DNA from: Peptococcaceae bacterium
GTDB lineage: Bacteria; Bacillota; Desulfotomaculia; Desulfotomaculales; Desulfocucumaceae
Reading direction: 5' to 3'
Length of the DNA stretch: 5,310 bases
Assembly (NCBI GenBank): GCA_013336365.1
Contig: JAAXTT010000104.1
Coordinates: 1-5,310, forward strand
The notes below the pieces were generated by a model. It saw nothing but the letters and a program-made list of their open reading frames with translations, did not search any database and had not been told where the DNA came from. Below, piece by piece: positions 1 to 5,310 of the stretch. The translations under genes were made by a program, and so were the position numbers. Each line of letters begins with the position of its first letter. The stretch's first letter is position 1.

Positions 1-993
1 CTTACCAATATATTCTCGGGGTTGAGCAGAAAACCTGAACTCAACTCCCTCTGCAAGTGCACCTTCATATTCAACCCTGGATGCCTTCATATCCTCCTCT
101 TTACCTCTATATACAACAGTAACCCCAGCAGCACCTAATCTCATGGCCAATCTTGAGGCATCCATAGCAACATTTCCGGCCCCTAAAACAACTACCTTGT
201 CCCCAGATTTCATCAGAATTTCATCCTTACTGACCTTTCCCTCTCGCACCAACAAACCCATCCTCAAAAAATAACTGGCTTGTTCTATGCCAATATTCTC
301 TCTACCCGGTAGCTCTAAGTCTTTTGCCAAATCAGTACCTGTTCCTATAAAAATAGCGTCAAAACCAGACTTAAATAATGTGTCCAATGTAAAATTTTCA
401 CCAACTGTTGTGTTTGTAATAAAGGAAACCCCCAAGGATGCAATCTTTGCTATTTCTCTGCGAACAACATCCTTGTCCAACCTGAACTCAGGTATCCCAT
501 ATAAAAGCACCCCACCTGGTTCTTCCTGGGCTTCATAAACCACAACATTAAATCCCTTTTTAGCAAGATCTCCGGCAACTGTTAAACCGGCAGGACCTGA
601 GCCGATAACTGCTACCTTGCCTCTGTTTTTTAAAACTAGAGGCTCAGAAATTATCTCTGCCTCAAAGTCAAAGTCAGCAACAAATCTTTCAAGCTTTCCT
701 ACTCTGATACCCTCTCCCTTTGAATGCAAAACACAATATCCTTCACATTGGAGCTCATGGGGACATACCCTTCCACAGATAGCCGGCAGATTGCTCTTTT
801 CAGAGATTATTTGTCGTGCAGTACCAAAGTTGCCTTTTGAAACCTCTTCTATAAATTCAGGTATCCATTGCTCAATAGGGCAACCATCCCTACAAAGAGG
901 CCTTTTACAATTAAGGCATCTCTTAGCTTCAGCTACTGCCTCTTTAGGAGTATAACCCCTACTCTCCTGTTCTAATCCAAAAATATCATCCAT
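1..993 (-). CDS. GltD/SudA-like NAD(P)/FAD iron-sulfur oxidoreductase, 3' end cut off by window edge
   Basis: This frame stays open for 331 codons from an ATG at 993 to the left edge. An AGGAG ribosome binding site lies 7 bases upstream (1001-1005). Two cysteine groups form the N-terminal iron-sulfur domain: Cys26, 29, 34 and 38 (CX2CX4CX3CP), then Cys73, 77, 83 and 87. A Rossmann motif GSGPAG at residues 131-136 should bind FAD. A second, GAGNVAMD at 271-278, should bind NAD(P)H. This is the layout of the glutamate synthase small subunit and its stand-alone relatives (sulfide dehydrogenase SudA, NfnB). These cytoplasmic enzymes pass electrons between NAD(P)H, FAD and iron-sulfur centres. Relatives are about 460 residues long, so roughly 130 residues, including the last FAD-contact motif, lie outside. 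No glutamate synthase large subunit is visible, so the substrate cannot be told. The family call is firm; the specific function is not. Confidence 0.9.
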   Translation of the reverse strand, partial: MDDIFGLEQESRGYTPKEAVAEAKRCLNCKRPLCRDGCPIEQWIPEFIEEVSKGNFGTARQIISEKSNLPAICGRVCPHELQCEGYCVLHSKGEGIRVGKLERFVADFDFEAEIISEPLVLKNRGKVAVIGSGPAGLTVAGDLAKKGFNVVVYEAQEEPGGVLLYGIPEFRLDKDVVRREIAKIASLGVSFITNTTVGENFTLDTLFKSGFDAIFIGTGTDLAKDLELPGRENIGIEQASYFLRMGLLVREGKVSKDEILMKSGDKVVVLGAGNVAMDASRLAMRLGAAGVTVVYRGKEEDMKASRVEYEGALAEGVEFRFSAQPREYIGK

Positions 994-1041
994 TGCCCTT
1001 CTCCTTTTGGCAGTATTAAATCTTAAATTGATAAATTTCAC

Positions 1042-1073
1042 CTGCCATCAACAGCTTCTATCTTTTAATTATA
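1042..1073 (-). promoter_or_regulatory. Candidate promoter and leader of the GltD-like gene
   Basis: On the minus strand a perfect TATAAT -10 box lies at 1073-1068, about 75 bases before the start codon at 993. No good -35 box is found 16-18 bases upstream (best is TGGTGT), so the call is tentative. The implied leader contains CTGCCA at 1042-1047 and TGGCAG at 1008-1013 as written on the plus strand. This is a 6-bp inverted repeat whose downstream arm lies just before the ribosome binding site. Confidence 0.3.
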
Positions 1074-1125
1074 GAATTATTCAATACCGGACACCACCGG
1101 CAAAACCAGAAAAAGTGAGTTTATT

Positions 1126-2076
1126 TTATTTGTAAACATAGTCGCCAATATGTTTCTCTATGATTTTTCTTATAACTCCCTGCTCAACAAATACCAGAAG
1201 GTGTCCACCCTTATTAAAGCTAACCAGCCTTGCCCCTTGAATGTTAGCCGCAGCATACTCGGCATTATGATAAAGCTGCAAGGTATCATCAGTAGCATGA
1301 AATATCAAGGTAGGGGTTTTGATTGTTGAAATCCTTTCGTTTGGCATTGATGCCTTGTTATCAAAGCTAGCTCCGGCGGACCTCAGAGAGACTGGGTTCA
1401 TATAATCGATAAGGTGTTCTGCCATCCTCTTTTGACTTGGGGTAAGGCTTGCAATTACTGCATCGTTGGCACCCATTATTTCCATAAACTTCGTTTTAAA
1501 AAACTTTGCAATAGACCAGTAAAGCGGGTCATACTTAAAAATTGTCATTAACATATTTCCTTGCCGGTTTGCCTGTTTCTGCTCCTGGTTGTTTGAGGAG
1601 TTGACCCCGGCAGATATAAGTGTCAACGAAGACACCCGTTCAGGATATAATGATGCAAATAATAGTGCTGATGGACCCCCATGAGATATGGCCACAACCG
1701 CTACTTTTTTAATTTCCAATTGGTCCAGTAGATATGCATAGGCGTGTGCCTGATGGTCAAATGTAGCACCCTCATTAAAGGTTGATTTTAGATATCCGAA
1801 ACGTGAAGGCGCAATCCAGTGGAACTGCTCATTCAGTACCGCCCGGGCAAGGAGCTCACCCTGATCATAACCACCGCCACTACCATGAATCACCAGAACA
1901 TTAGGACCGGAACCACCCTCTTTATATTCAATATCCCCATAGGGTGAATTTATAACCTCACTCTTCCCAGTAACTCGTTGATAAGCCTGACTCATATCCG
2001 AGATATACACCACTGAAATCAAAGCCAAGATAATAACTAGTCCTATTAAAATCCAGCAGACAATTTTTTTTACCAT
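1126..2076 (-). CDS. Membrane-anchored alpha/beta hydrolase
   Basis: The 316-residue protein starts with a basic stretch and one hydrophobic segment (residues 5-25). This is an uncleaved signal anchor that should leave the catalytic domain outside the membrane. The alpha/beta hydrolase fold follows: oxyanion motif VLVIHGSGG (His64-Gly65), nucleophile elbow AISHGG (Ser131), acid Asp263 or Asp264 in HATDDT, and catalytic His292 in KGGHLL. The elbow has Ala instead of the first Gly of GXSXG, a tolerated variant. I chose the ATG at 2076 because AAGGAG (2088-2083) sits 6 bases upstream. A GTG start at 2094 would place that site inside the gene and has no site of its own. The gene follows the TetR regulator after 48 bases and is probably co-transcribed and controlled by it. 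The substrate is unknown; esterase, lipase or peptidase activity is possible. Confidence 0.88.
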   Translation of the reverse strand: MVKKIVCWILIGLVIILALISVVYISDMSQAYQRVTGKSEVINSPYGDIEYKEGGSGPNVLVIHGSGGGYDQGELLARAVLNEQFHWIAPSRFGYLKSTFNEGATFDHQAHAYAYLLDQLEIKKVAVVAISHGGPSALLFASLYPERVSSLTLISAGVNSSNNQEQKQANRQGNMLMTIFKYDPLYWSIAKFFKTKFMEIMGANDAVIASLTPSQKRMAEHLIDYMNPVSLRSAGASFDNKASMPNERISTIKTPTLIFHATDDTLQLYHNAEYAAANIQGARLVSFNKGGHLLVFVEQGVIRKIIEKHIGDYVYK

Positions 2077-2082
2077 GCTAAG

Positions 2083-2088
2083 CTCCTT
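2083..2088 (-). promoter_or_regulatory. Ribosome binding site that fixes the hydrolase start
   Basis: AAGGAG on the minus strand is followed by 6 bases and then the ATG at 2076-2074. The longer reading from the GTG at 2094 would translate this site, which argues for the shorter protein. Confidence 0.75.
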
Positions 2089-2124
2089 TCCCACAACAAA
2101 AACCTCTGCACAAAATAATAAATA

Positions 2125-2709
2125 CTATTTAACAACCTGCTTGTTATCTAACAAATTATCAACCAGTTTGTTGATAAACCTGACTCTTTGCTCAGAATTT
2201 CGCAGATTTATCCCACTAAAATCGTAGAATTCAGAAGGATTTATACTGGCAACTTGTAGAGGAAGTAAAATTTGTACTGCAATGAGTCTTAGCTCTAACT
2301 CATCTTTACTATTATTCAATATTTCTTTCAGAACCGGAACTAAAAATAGAGAGGCAGTCATATCACCGGCGGTGATATCTTGGGTTATCTGAAACTGAAT
2401 TAGCTTTTCGTATTGCTCTCCAAGTTTATATAAATTTTCCAACATGGATTTCAGCCTTTCCTGTGGAGAAATATTCACATAATTTCCAGACCCGGCATAG
2501 TCTGTTGCCAATTTTGCCATTGCTTCCCCAATAGCCATAGATAACAGTCCATTTTTTGAACCGAAATGATAATTAATCAAGCCTATGCCCACACCTGACT
2601 GCTCAGCAATTTTTCTTACCGTCAGCTTATCGGGATTCTCTCCCCTGTCCAGCATCTCTCCTGTAACTTTTAATATTCTGTTTTTTGCTTCCTGATCATT
2701 GCCTGTCAT
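2125..2709 (-). CDS. TetR/AcrR family transcriptional regulator
   Basis: This is a 194-residue protein, the usual size for the family. The N-terminal DNA-binding domain (residues 5-56) ends in the typical helix-turn-helix: TVRKIAEQSGVGIGLINYHF at 30-49, then GSKNGLL. The remainder is the variable helical domain that binds a ligand and dimerises; nothing in it identifies the ligand. The frame is open up to an ATG at 2760. I chose the ATG at 2709 because GGAGG (2721-2725) lies 11 bases before it. In addition, the likely transcription start near 2758 makes the upstream ATG untranscribed or leaderless. It leads an operon with the alpha/beta hydrolase, a common pairing in which the regulator responds to a small molecule the enzyme may process. 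A palindrome over its own promoter indicates autoregulation. Confidence 0.92.
   Translation of the reverse strand: MTGNDQEAKNRILKVTGEMLDRGENPDKLTVRKIAEQSGVGIGLINYHFGSKNGLLSMAIGEAMAKLATDYAGSGNYVNISPQERLKSMLENLYKLGEQYEKLIQFQITQDITAGDMTASLFLVPVLKEILNNSKDELELRLIAVQILLPLQVASINPSEFYDFSGINLRNSEQRVRFINKLVDNLLDNKQVVK
2156..2177 (-). repeat. Inverted repeat near the 3' end of the TetR gene
   Basis: TTATCAAC and GTTGATAA form 8-bp arms around a 6-base loop. Next to it, TAACAA (2130-2135), TTGTTA (2141-2146) and TAACAA (2149-2154) can form two mutually exclusive short hairpins. All lie over the last TetR codons and the stop. No U-run follows, so this is not a classical terminator. It may be a processing or attenuation structure between the two genes. 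Confidence 0.4.
2360..2378. repeat. 19-bp perfect palindrome inside the TetR gene
   Basis: ATATCACCG and CGGTGATAT are perfect 9-base arms around a single G. In the mRNA this would be an 8-bp hairpin with a 3-base loop. It encodes part of the ligand-binding domain (D-I-T-A-G-D). It does not resemble the palindrome at the promoter. Confidence 0.6.
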
Positions 2710-2752
2710 ATTAAAATTAACCTCCCATTTTAACCAGTAGCCTGAACTAGAT

Positions 2753-2766
2753 CTGAACATGTTCAG
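2753..2766. promoter_or_regulatory. Probable TetR operator (14-bp palindrome)
   Basis: CTGAACATGTTCAG is a perfect palindrome. It overlaps the last two bases of the -10 box and covers the expected start of transcription of the TetR-hydrolase operon, where a bound repressor would block RNA polymerase. An extra half site, CTGAAC, lies 11 bases away at 2742-2747 in the same orientation as the left arm. Binding by the adjacent TetR protein is inferred from position and symmetry. Confidence 0.65.
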
Positions 2767-2793
2767 TCTACTTTATAACAATACCCTTGTCAA
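2765..2793 (-). promoter_or_regulatory. Promoter of the TetR-hydrolase operon
   Basis: Reading the minus strand, a perfect -35 box TTGACA (2793-2788) is followed by 17 bases and TAGACT (2770-2765), which matches the -10 consensus at 4 of 6 positions. The predicted start is near 2758, giving a leader of about 50 bases that includes the GGAGG site of the TetR gene. Confidence 0.65.
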
Positions 2794-2901
2794 CCTAATC
2801 TGCTTTCCCAAAAAATAAGTACAACCTATACTGAGAATAAAATGATAAAATCGACAAAATGGCAGATTTAAATCTTTGAAAAAGTGAAATTCTATATAAA
2901 A

Positions 2902-2929
2902 GCAATAAACAAGCTAATTATTTCGTTAT
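2902..2929 (+). promoter_or_regulatory. Putative ECF-type promoter of the sigma/anti-sigma operon
   Basis: GCAATAAA at 2902 and CGTTAT at 2924 form a -35/-10 pair. Taking GCAATA and CGTTAT as hexamers, the spacer is 16 bases, as is normal for ECF sigma factors, whose -10 elements typically contain CGT. The same pair at the same distance lies before the acidic protein gene (4719-4746). Transcription would begin near 2936, about 20 bases before the sigma start codon. Recognition by the sigma factor encoded directly downstream is inferred. Confidence 0.6.
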
Positions 2930-2955
2930 TATGGTAAGGGGCTGAAAGAAACGTC

Positions 2956-3543
2956 ATGTTCTTTTTTAATATAGTGAAGCAACAGGACTCATATCTTAGG
3001 GAACCGAGAAAAATTAAACTAAATGAAGATCTGTTTATTAAAATAGCAGCCGATGATATGGAGGCATTTCATGAGCTTTTTTCCATTACAGAAAAGACCA
3101 TATATGCATTTGCCTTGTCAATTCTAAAAAATCATGATGACGCTTTAGATGTTGTGCAGGAAACATATCTAAAAATTCGTGCTTCAGCCCACCTATACAA
3201 GCCGCTGGGAAAACCCATGGCTTGGATTTTTACAATAACCAGAAATCTGTCTATAAGTAATTTAAGATCAAGAAATCGATTTGCAGACGTGCAGTTGGAT
3301 GAGATTGAAAATGATCATTCATTCTCTTATATTGCCAATAATGAAGATAAATTGGTGCTGCAAGCTGCCTTTAAAATACTGAATGACCAGGAAAGAGAGA
3401 TTATTTTGCTCCATGCCATATCTGATTTTAAGCATTACGAGATAGCTAAAACCTTAGGGATTCCCCTTTCCACCGAGCTATCAAAATATCACCGTGGTTT
3501 AAAAAAACTCAGAAAATACTTACTGGAACAGGAGGTGCTGTAA
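2956..3543 (+). CDS. ECF-type RNA polymerase sigma factor
   Basis: The 195-residue protein has the two-domain ECF layout. Region 2 covers about residues 24-108, with DALDVVQETYLKI (62-74) binding the polymerase clamp and the KPMAWIFTITRNLSISNLRS stretch (86-105) recognising the -10 element. After a short linker, region 4 (about 137-190) carries a helix-turn-helix, YEIAKTLGIPLST, followed by ELSKYHRGLKKLRKYL, for the -35 element. There is no region 3, and it is shorter and different in layout from SigI. The N-terminus is about 20 residues longer than usual, but an in-frame stop at 2935 rules out an upstream start. Its ribosome binding site is poor: AAGGGG at 2936-2941 is 14 bases from the ATG. 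The stop codon overlaps the next gene by one base, the normal arrangement for a sigma factor and its inhibitor. Confidence 0.92.
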   Translation: MFFFNIVKQQDSYLREPRKIKLNEDLFIKIAADDMEAFHELFSITEKTIYAFALSILKNHDDALDVVQETYLKIRASAHLYKPLGKPMAWIFTITRNLSISNLRSRNRFADVQLDEIENDHSFSYIANNEDKLVLQAAFKILNDQEREIILLHAISDFKHYEIAKTLGIPLSTELSKYHRGLKKLRKYLLEQEVL

Positions 3544-3545
3544 TG
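3530..3545 (+). promoter_or_regulatory. Ribosome binding site and TAATG overlap coupling sigma and anti-sigma genes
   Basis: AGGAGG at 3530-3535 lies 7 bases before the ATG at 3543. The A of that ATG is also the last base of the sigma stop codon TAA. This arrangement suggests translational coupling, which would keep inhibitor and sigma factor in a fixed ratio. Confidence 0.75.
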
Positions 3546-4679
3546 AAAAAAATGGATATTGAAAGCTCCCTTCAGAGAGCTATTGAACAAGCACCATCTA
3601 TAGATTTTCATGTGCTGGCCAATAAACCTGTCATTAAAATGTCTGACCATGATTTTATTACCAAACAACCAATACAGGAGAAGAACCAAAACCTCAAAAA
3701 ACTCCTTGTGGTTTACACCTGTTGCCTTTTCTCACTGGTCTTTTTTACAGGTTGGCTCATTCAATATAAAGTACCTGACAGTGTCATTGCCCTGGATGTT
3801 AACCCAAGCATTGAATTGGTAACAAATAAACATGACCAGATCCTATTGGTGAAAGCATTAAATGACGATGCAAAAAAAATTATCGCCGGTAAAGAGTTTA
3901 AAAACAATGATTTATTTAATACAGTAGATGTCCTTATTAACTCTATGATCAGCCAAGGCTATCTTAATACAGATAAAAATATAATCATGGTCTCTGTTGA
4001 AAACAAAGACCCCCAGAAAGGAGAAAGTCTGTCGTTAATCCTGGGTGATGAAATTCGCAAGGATTTATCCTCAAAAAATATTTCGCCCCGCATATTAAGA
4101 CAGGTTTATTCTGAAAACAAGGAGATTTCGGCCTTAGCAAAGCAATATGGCACCTCATCAGGAAATATTAAGCTAATTAATGAAATAATTTCCTCTGATA
4201 AAAATTTTTCCATTAAAACACTGTCAAATATGCCCGTAAAAGATTTACTGGCAATTTCTAAAGAAAAGGCAGTTGATTTGCATAGAATCATCAAATTTGA
4301 TGATGAAAATATTGTTGAAGGCTCTCAGAAGCCAAATTATATTGATAAACTCTACACCAAGCCCAAAGAATACGGCAAAGACGATGATATTTCCAAGAAC
4401 CGAAAGGATCATGTTTACAATAATGATGTTGATAATAGCTCCGGCGCTTTGAATATATCTGAAGATAATATCAATGATCACAACAGAATAAAGGATTCTG
4501 TTCACGATGGCGATGCCGATGGCGACTCCGGAATTCTAAATATATCTAAAGATGATATCAATGATTACAGTAGCTTAAGGGATTCCGTTCACGATAGCGA
4601 TGGTGGTAAGGAATCCGGCAATCTGAATGAAATTGATGATGATGACTCAGGCTCACAGGAGACACAAAATGATAAATAG
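3543..4679 (+). CDS. RsgI-like transmembrane anti-sigma factor with acidic repeat tail
   Basis: The 378-residue protein has a cytoplasmic N-terminus (1-52, with a KMSDHDFITKQ stretch before the membrane), one membrane segment (about 53-74) and a large extracellular part. Residues 79-145, starting VIALDVNPSIEL and continuing through VKALNDDAKKII, match the RsgI-family extracellular core. In studied RsgI proteins the Asn-Pro bond of this motif (Asn87-Pro88 here) is cut autoproteolytically as part of signalling. A second segment (about 150-245) contains AKQYGTSSGNIKLINEII, typical of clostridial members. From about 255 the chain is polar and acidic, probably disordered, with a 29-residue repeat. 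The role inferred is to hold the upstream sigma factor inactive at the membrane until an envelope signal arrives. The N-terminus is not clearly the classical RsgI domain, in keeping with an ECF rather than SigI partner. The signal is unknown. Confidence 0.85.
   Translation: MKKMDIESSLQRAIEQAPSIDFHVLANKPVIKMSDHDFITKQPIQEKNQNLKKLLVVYTCCLFSLVFFTGWLIQYKVPDSVIALDVNPSIELVTNKHDQILLVKALNDDAKKIIAGKEFKNNDLFNTVDVLINSMISQGYLNTDKNIIMVSVENKDPQKGESLSLILGDEIRKDLSSKNISPRILRQVYSENKEISALAKQYGTSSGNIKLINEIISSDKNFSIKTLSNMPVKDLLAISKEKAVDLHRIIKFDDENIVEGSQKPNYIDKLYTKPKEYGKDDDISKNRKDHVYNNDVDNSSGALNISEDNINDHNRIKDSVHDGDADGDSGILNISKDDINDYSSLRDSVHDSDGGKESGNLNEIDDDDSGSQETQNDK
4425..4649 (+). repeat. 29-residue (87-bp) tandem repeat in the anti-sigma tail
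   Basis: Two full units (protein residues 295-323 and 324-352) and a partial third (353-369) share the pattern DxDxxSGxLNISxDxINDxxxxxDSVHD. Units one and two are identical at 17 of 29 positions. Period and register are exact: the SG pairs fall at residues 300, 329 and 358. The spaced acidic residues recall calcium-binding loops, but they do not fit the EF-hand or dockerin consensus. Confidence 0.75.
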
Positions 4680-4718
4680 CATTCAAGTATTTATTTAAAA
4701 ATAATCTTATTGATTTTT

Positions 4719-4746
4719 GCAATAAAACATTCCTCTTTTGCGTTAT
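4719..4746 (+). promoter_or_regulatory. Putative ECF-type promoter of the acidic protein gene
   Basis: GCAATAAA at 4719 and CGTTAT at 4741 repeat the two elements found before the sigma gene, again 22 bases apart, with different spacer sequence apart from T-richness near the -10. Transcription would start near 4753, giving a leader of about 37 bases with a strong AAGGAGG (4773-4779) 10 bases before the ATG. The rest of the 110-base gap holds no convincing terminator, only an AT-only inverted repeat at 4691-4704. Confidence 0.6.
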
Positions 4747-4789
4747 ATAAGTAGAAAATCAAATATTAATTTAAGGAGGCTTTAAGCTT

Positions 4790-5310
4790 ATGAGAAAATC
4801 CCCAAAATCTGTTGCGATTATTTTAACTCTGTTGCTGATTTTTATTTTCCCTTTCGCATCTTTTGCGAATAACACTGACAGTACACATTTTTCAGCAAAA
4901 TCAGTTGTAGCATCTGCTGACGAAATTGATGATGTGGATGAGGACATCGATGAAGATGAAGACATTAATGAGGATGTTGATGAGGATTTAGATGAAGATG
5001 AAAACATCGATGAAGATAGCAATAAAGAGGATGATGCCGATGAGGATAGTAATGAGAAACAATGGAAGCAGGAAAAAAATCTGATAGAACAGGAAAAAGA
5101 TGATGTTGAAGAGCAATTGGATCAGATTGAGGAAGATATAGACGCACTGGAAGAAAAAATTGACGATGCTGAAGAGAATGACGAAGCAACCGTTGTAAAT
5201 GAGTTAAGAGAGCAAATTTCCGTTTTAAAGCAGAAACAAGCTGATCTTAAGGCGGAACTTAAAAGCCTGGTAAATGAGATGCGTAACATAATGAGGGAAA
5301 GATATAACGA
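4790..5310 (+). CDS. Secreted, highly acidic coiled-coil protein, C-terminus cut off by window edge
   Basis: I do not recognise this protein as a named family. The open frame gives 173 complete codons to the right edge, starting at an ATG with AAGGAGG 10 bases upstream. Residues 1-26 are a clear signal peptide: basic MRKSPK, a long hydrophobic core, and ASFA before a likely signal peptidase I cut. No lipobox cysteine is present. Residues 44-89 are a low-complexity tract with 31 Asp or Glu out of 46, built from short units of one aliphatic residue followed by DED or DEDE. From about 90 to the end lies a charged coiled coil (heptad-like EEQLDQIEEDIDALEEKI, then ELREQISVLKQKQADLKAEL). It lies 110 bases after the anti-sigma gene and shares its promoter motif, so it is probably a target of the sigma factor. 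Plausible but unproven roles are cation binding at the cell surface or feedback on the anti-sigma tail. Confidence 0.8.
   Translation, partial: MRKSPKSVAIILTLLLIFIFPFASFANNTDSTHFSAKSVVASADEIDDVDEDIDEDEDINEDVDEDLDEDENIDEDSNKEDDADEDSNEKQWKQEKNLIEQEKDDVEEQLDQIEEDIDALEEKIDDAEENDEATVVNELREQISVLKQKQADLKAELKSLVNEMRNIMRERYN
4919..5056 (+). repeat. GAT/GAA-rich low-complexity tract encoding Asp/Glu
   Basis: This stretch is made of imperfect short repeats of GAT, GAA and GAG codons interrupted by single aliphatic codons. It encodes the acidic segment of the secreted protein (residues 44-89). Such tracts expand and contract easily, so length may vary between strains. Confidence 0.75.

Noticed and set aside
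287..955. Plus-strand open frames at 287-538 and 617-955
   Set aside because: They lie opposite the GltD-like gene, which has clear cysteine and nucleotide-binding motifs. Their translations show no recognisable domain.
1085..1102. Short GC-rich inverted repeat (CCGG arms) after the hydrolase gene as a terminator
   Set aside because: The stem has only about 4 Watson-Crick pairs plus weak flanks and is not followed by a run of T on the minus strand.
2827..2832. TATACT as a housekeeping -10 box for the sigma gene
   Set aside because: The sequence 17 bases upstream (TTTCCC) is a poor -35 box, and it would give a leader of more than 100 bases. The ECF-type pair closer to the gene is better supported.
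3489..4505. Short open frames within the sigma and anti-sigma genes (3489-3689, 3610-3822, 4106-4294, 4245-4505)
   Set aside because: All overlap well-supported genes in other frames and have no domain of their own.
4425..4649. Dockerin or EF-hand domain in the anti-sigma tail
   Set aside because: The DxDxD spacing is suggestive in the second unit only. The glycine at loop position 6 and the acidic residue at position 12 are missing, and the first and third units fit worse.
4691..4704. AT-only inverted repeat (TTATTT and AAATAA) after the anti-sigma gene as a terminator
   Set aside because: The 6-bp stem is all A-T with a 2-base loop, too weak to stop transcription on its own. Read-through into the acidic protein gene remains possible.
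4771..5189. Minus-strand open frames giving Ser-rich and His-rich proteins (4771-5022, 4965-5189)
   Set aside because: They are the reverse reading of the GAT/GAA repeats in the acidic protein gene, which has a signal peptide and a strong ribosome binding site.
1..5310. CRISPR array, tRNA or rRNA genes, insertion sequence or phage genes
   Set aside because: No regularly spaced direct repeats, RNA-gene signatures, transposase, integrase or terminal inverted repeats were seen.

Overview
The window reads as chromosomal DNA of a low-G+C Gram-positive bacterium, most likely in the Clostridia. The basis is AT-rich codon use, strong AGGAGG-type ribosome binding sites, an ECF sigma factor paired with an RsgI-like membrane anti-sigma factor, and a stand-alone GltD/SudA-like flavoprotein. 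The lineage is inferred, because no rRNA or other marker gene is present.

Left half (1-2793), all on the minus strand. A TetR/AcrR-type regulator (2125-2709) is followed by a membrane-anchored alpha/beta hydrolase (1126-2076), with 48 bases between them, so they look like one operon. Its promoter has a perfect TTGACA -35 box. A perfect 14-bp palindrome covers the expected transcription start, which points to autorepression. Further downstream, with its own candidate promoter, is the 5' part of an FAD/NAD(P) iron-sulfur oxidoreductase of the glutamate synthase small subunit family (1-993). It runs off the left edge.

Right half (2902-5310), all on the plus strand. An ECF sigma factor (2956-3543) overlaps by one base a single-pass membrane protein (3543-4679). 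The membrane protein carries the RsgI-type extracellular core with the conserved D-V-N-P-S motif, then an acidic tail built from a 29-residue repeat. After 110 bases comes a secreted, extremely acidic, coiled-coil protein (4790 to beyond the right edge). The sigma gene and the acidic protein gene are preceded by the same two-part motif, GCAATAAA then CGTTAT, at an identical offset of 22 bases. This looks like the promoter recognised by this sigma factor.

Working model: the RsgI-like protein holds the sigma factor at the membrane and senses an envelope condition through its acidic tail. When released, the sigma factor transcribes its own operon and the gene for a secreted acidic protein. The sigma/anti-sigma assignment is well supported. 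The shared promoter is visible in the sequence but untested. The signal and the role of the acidic protein are unknown.
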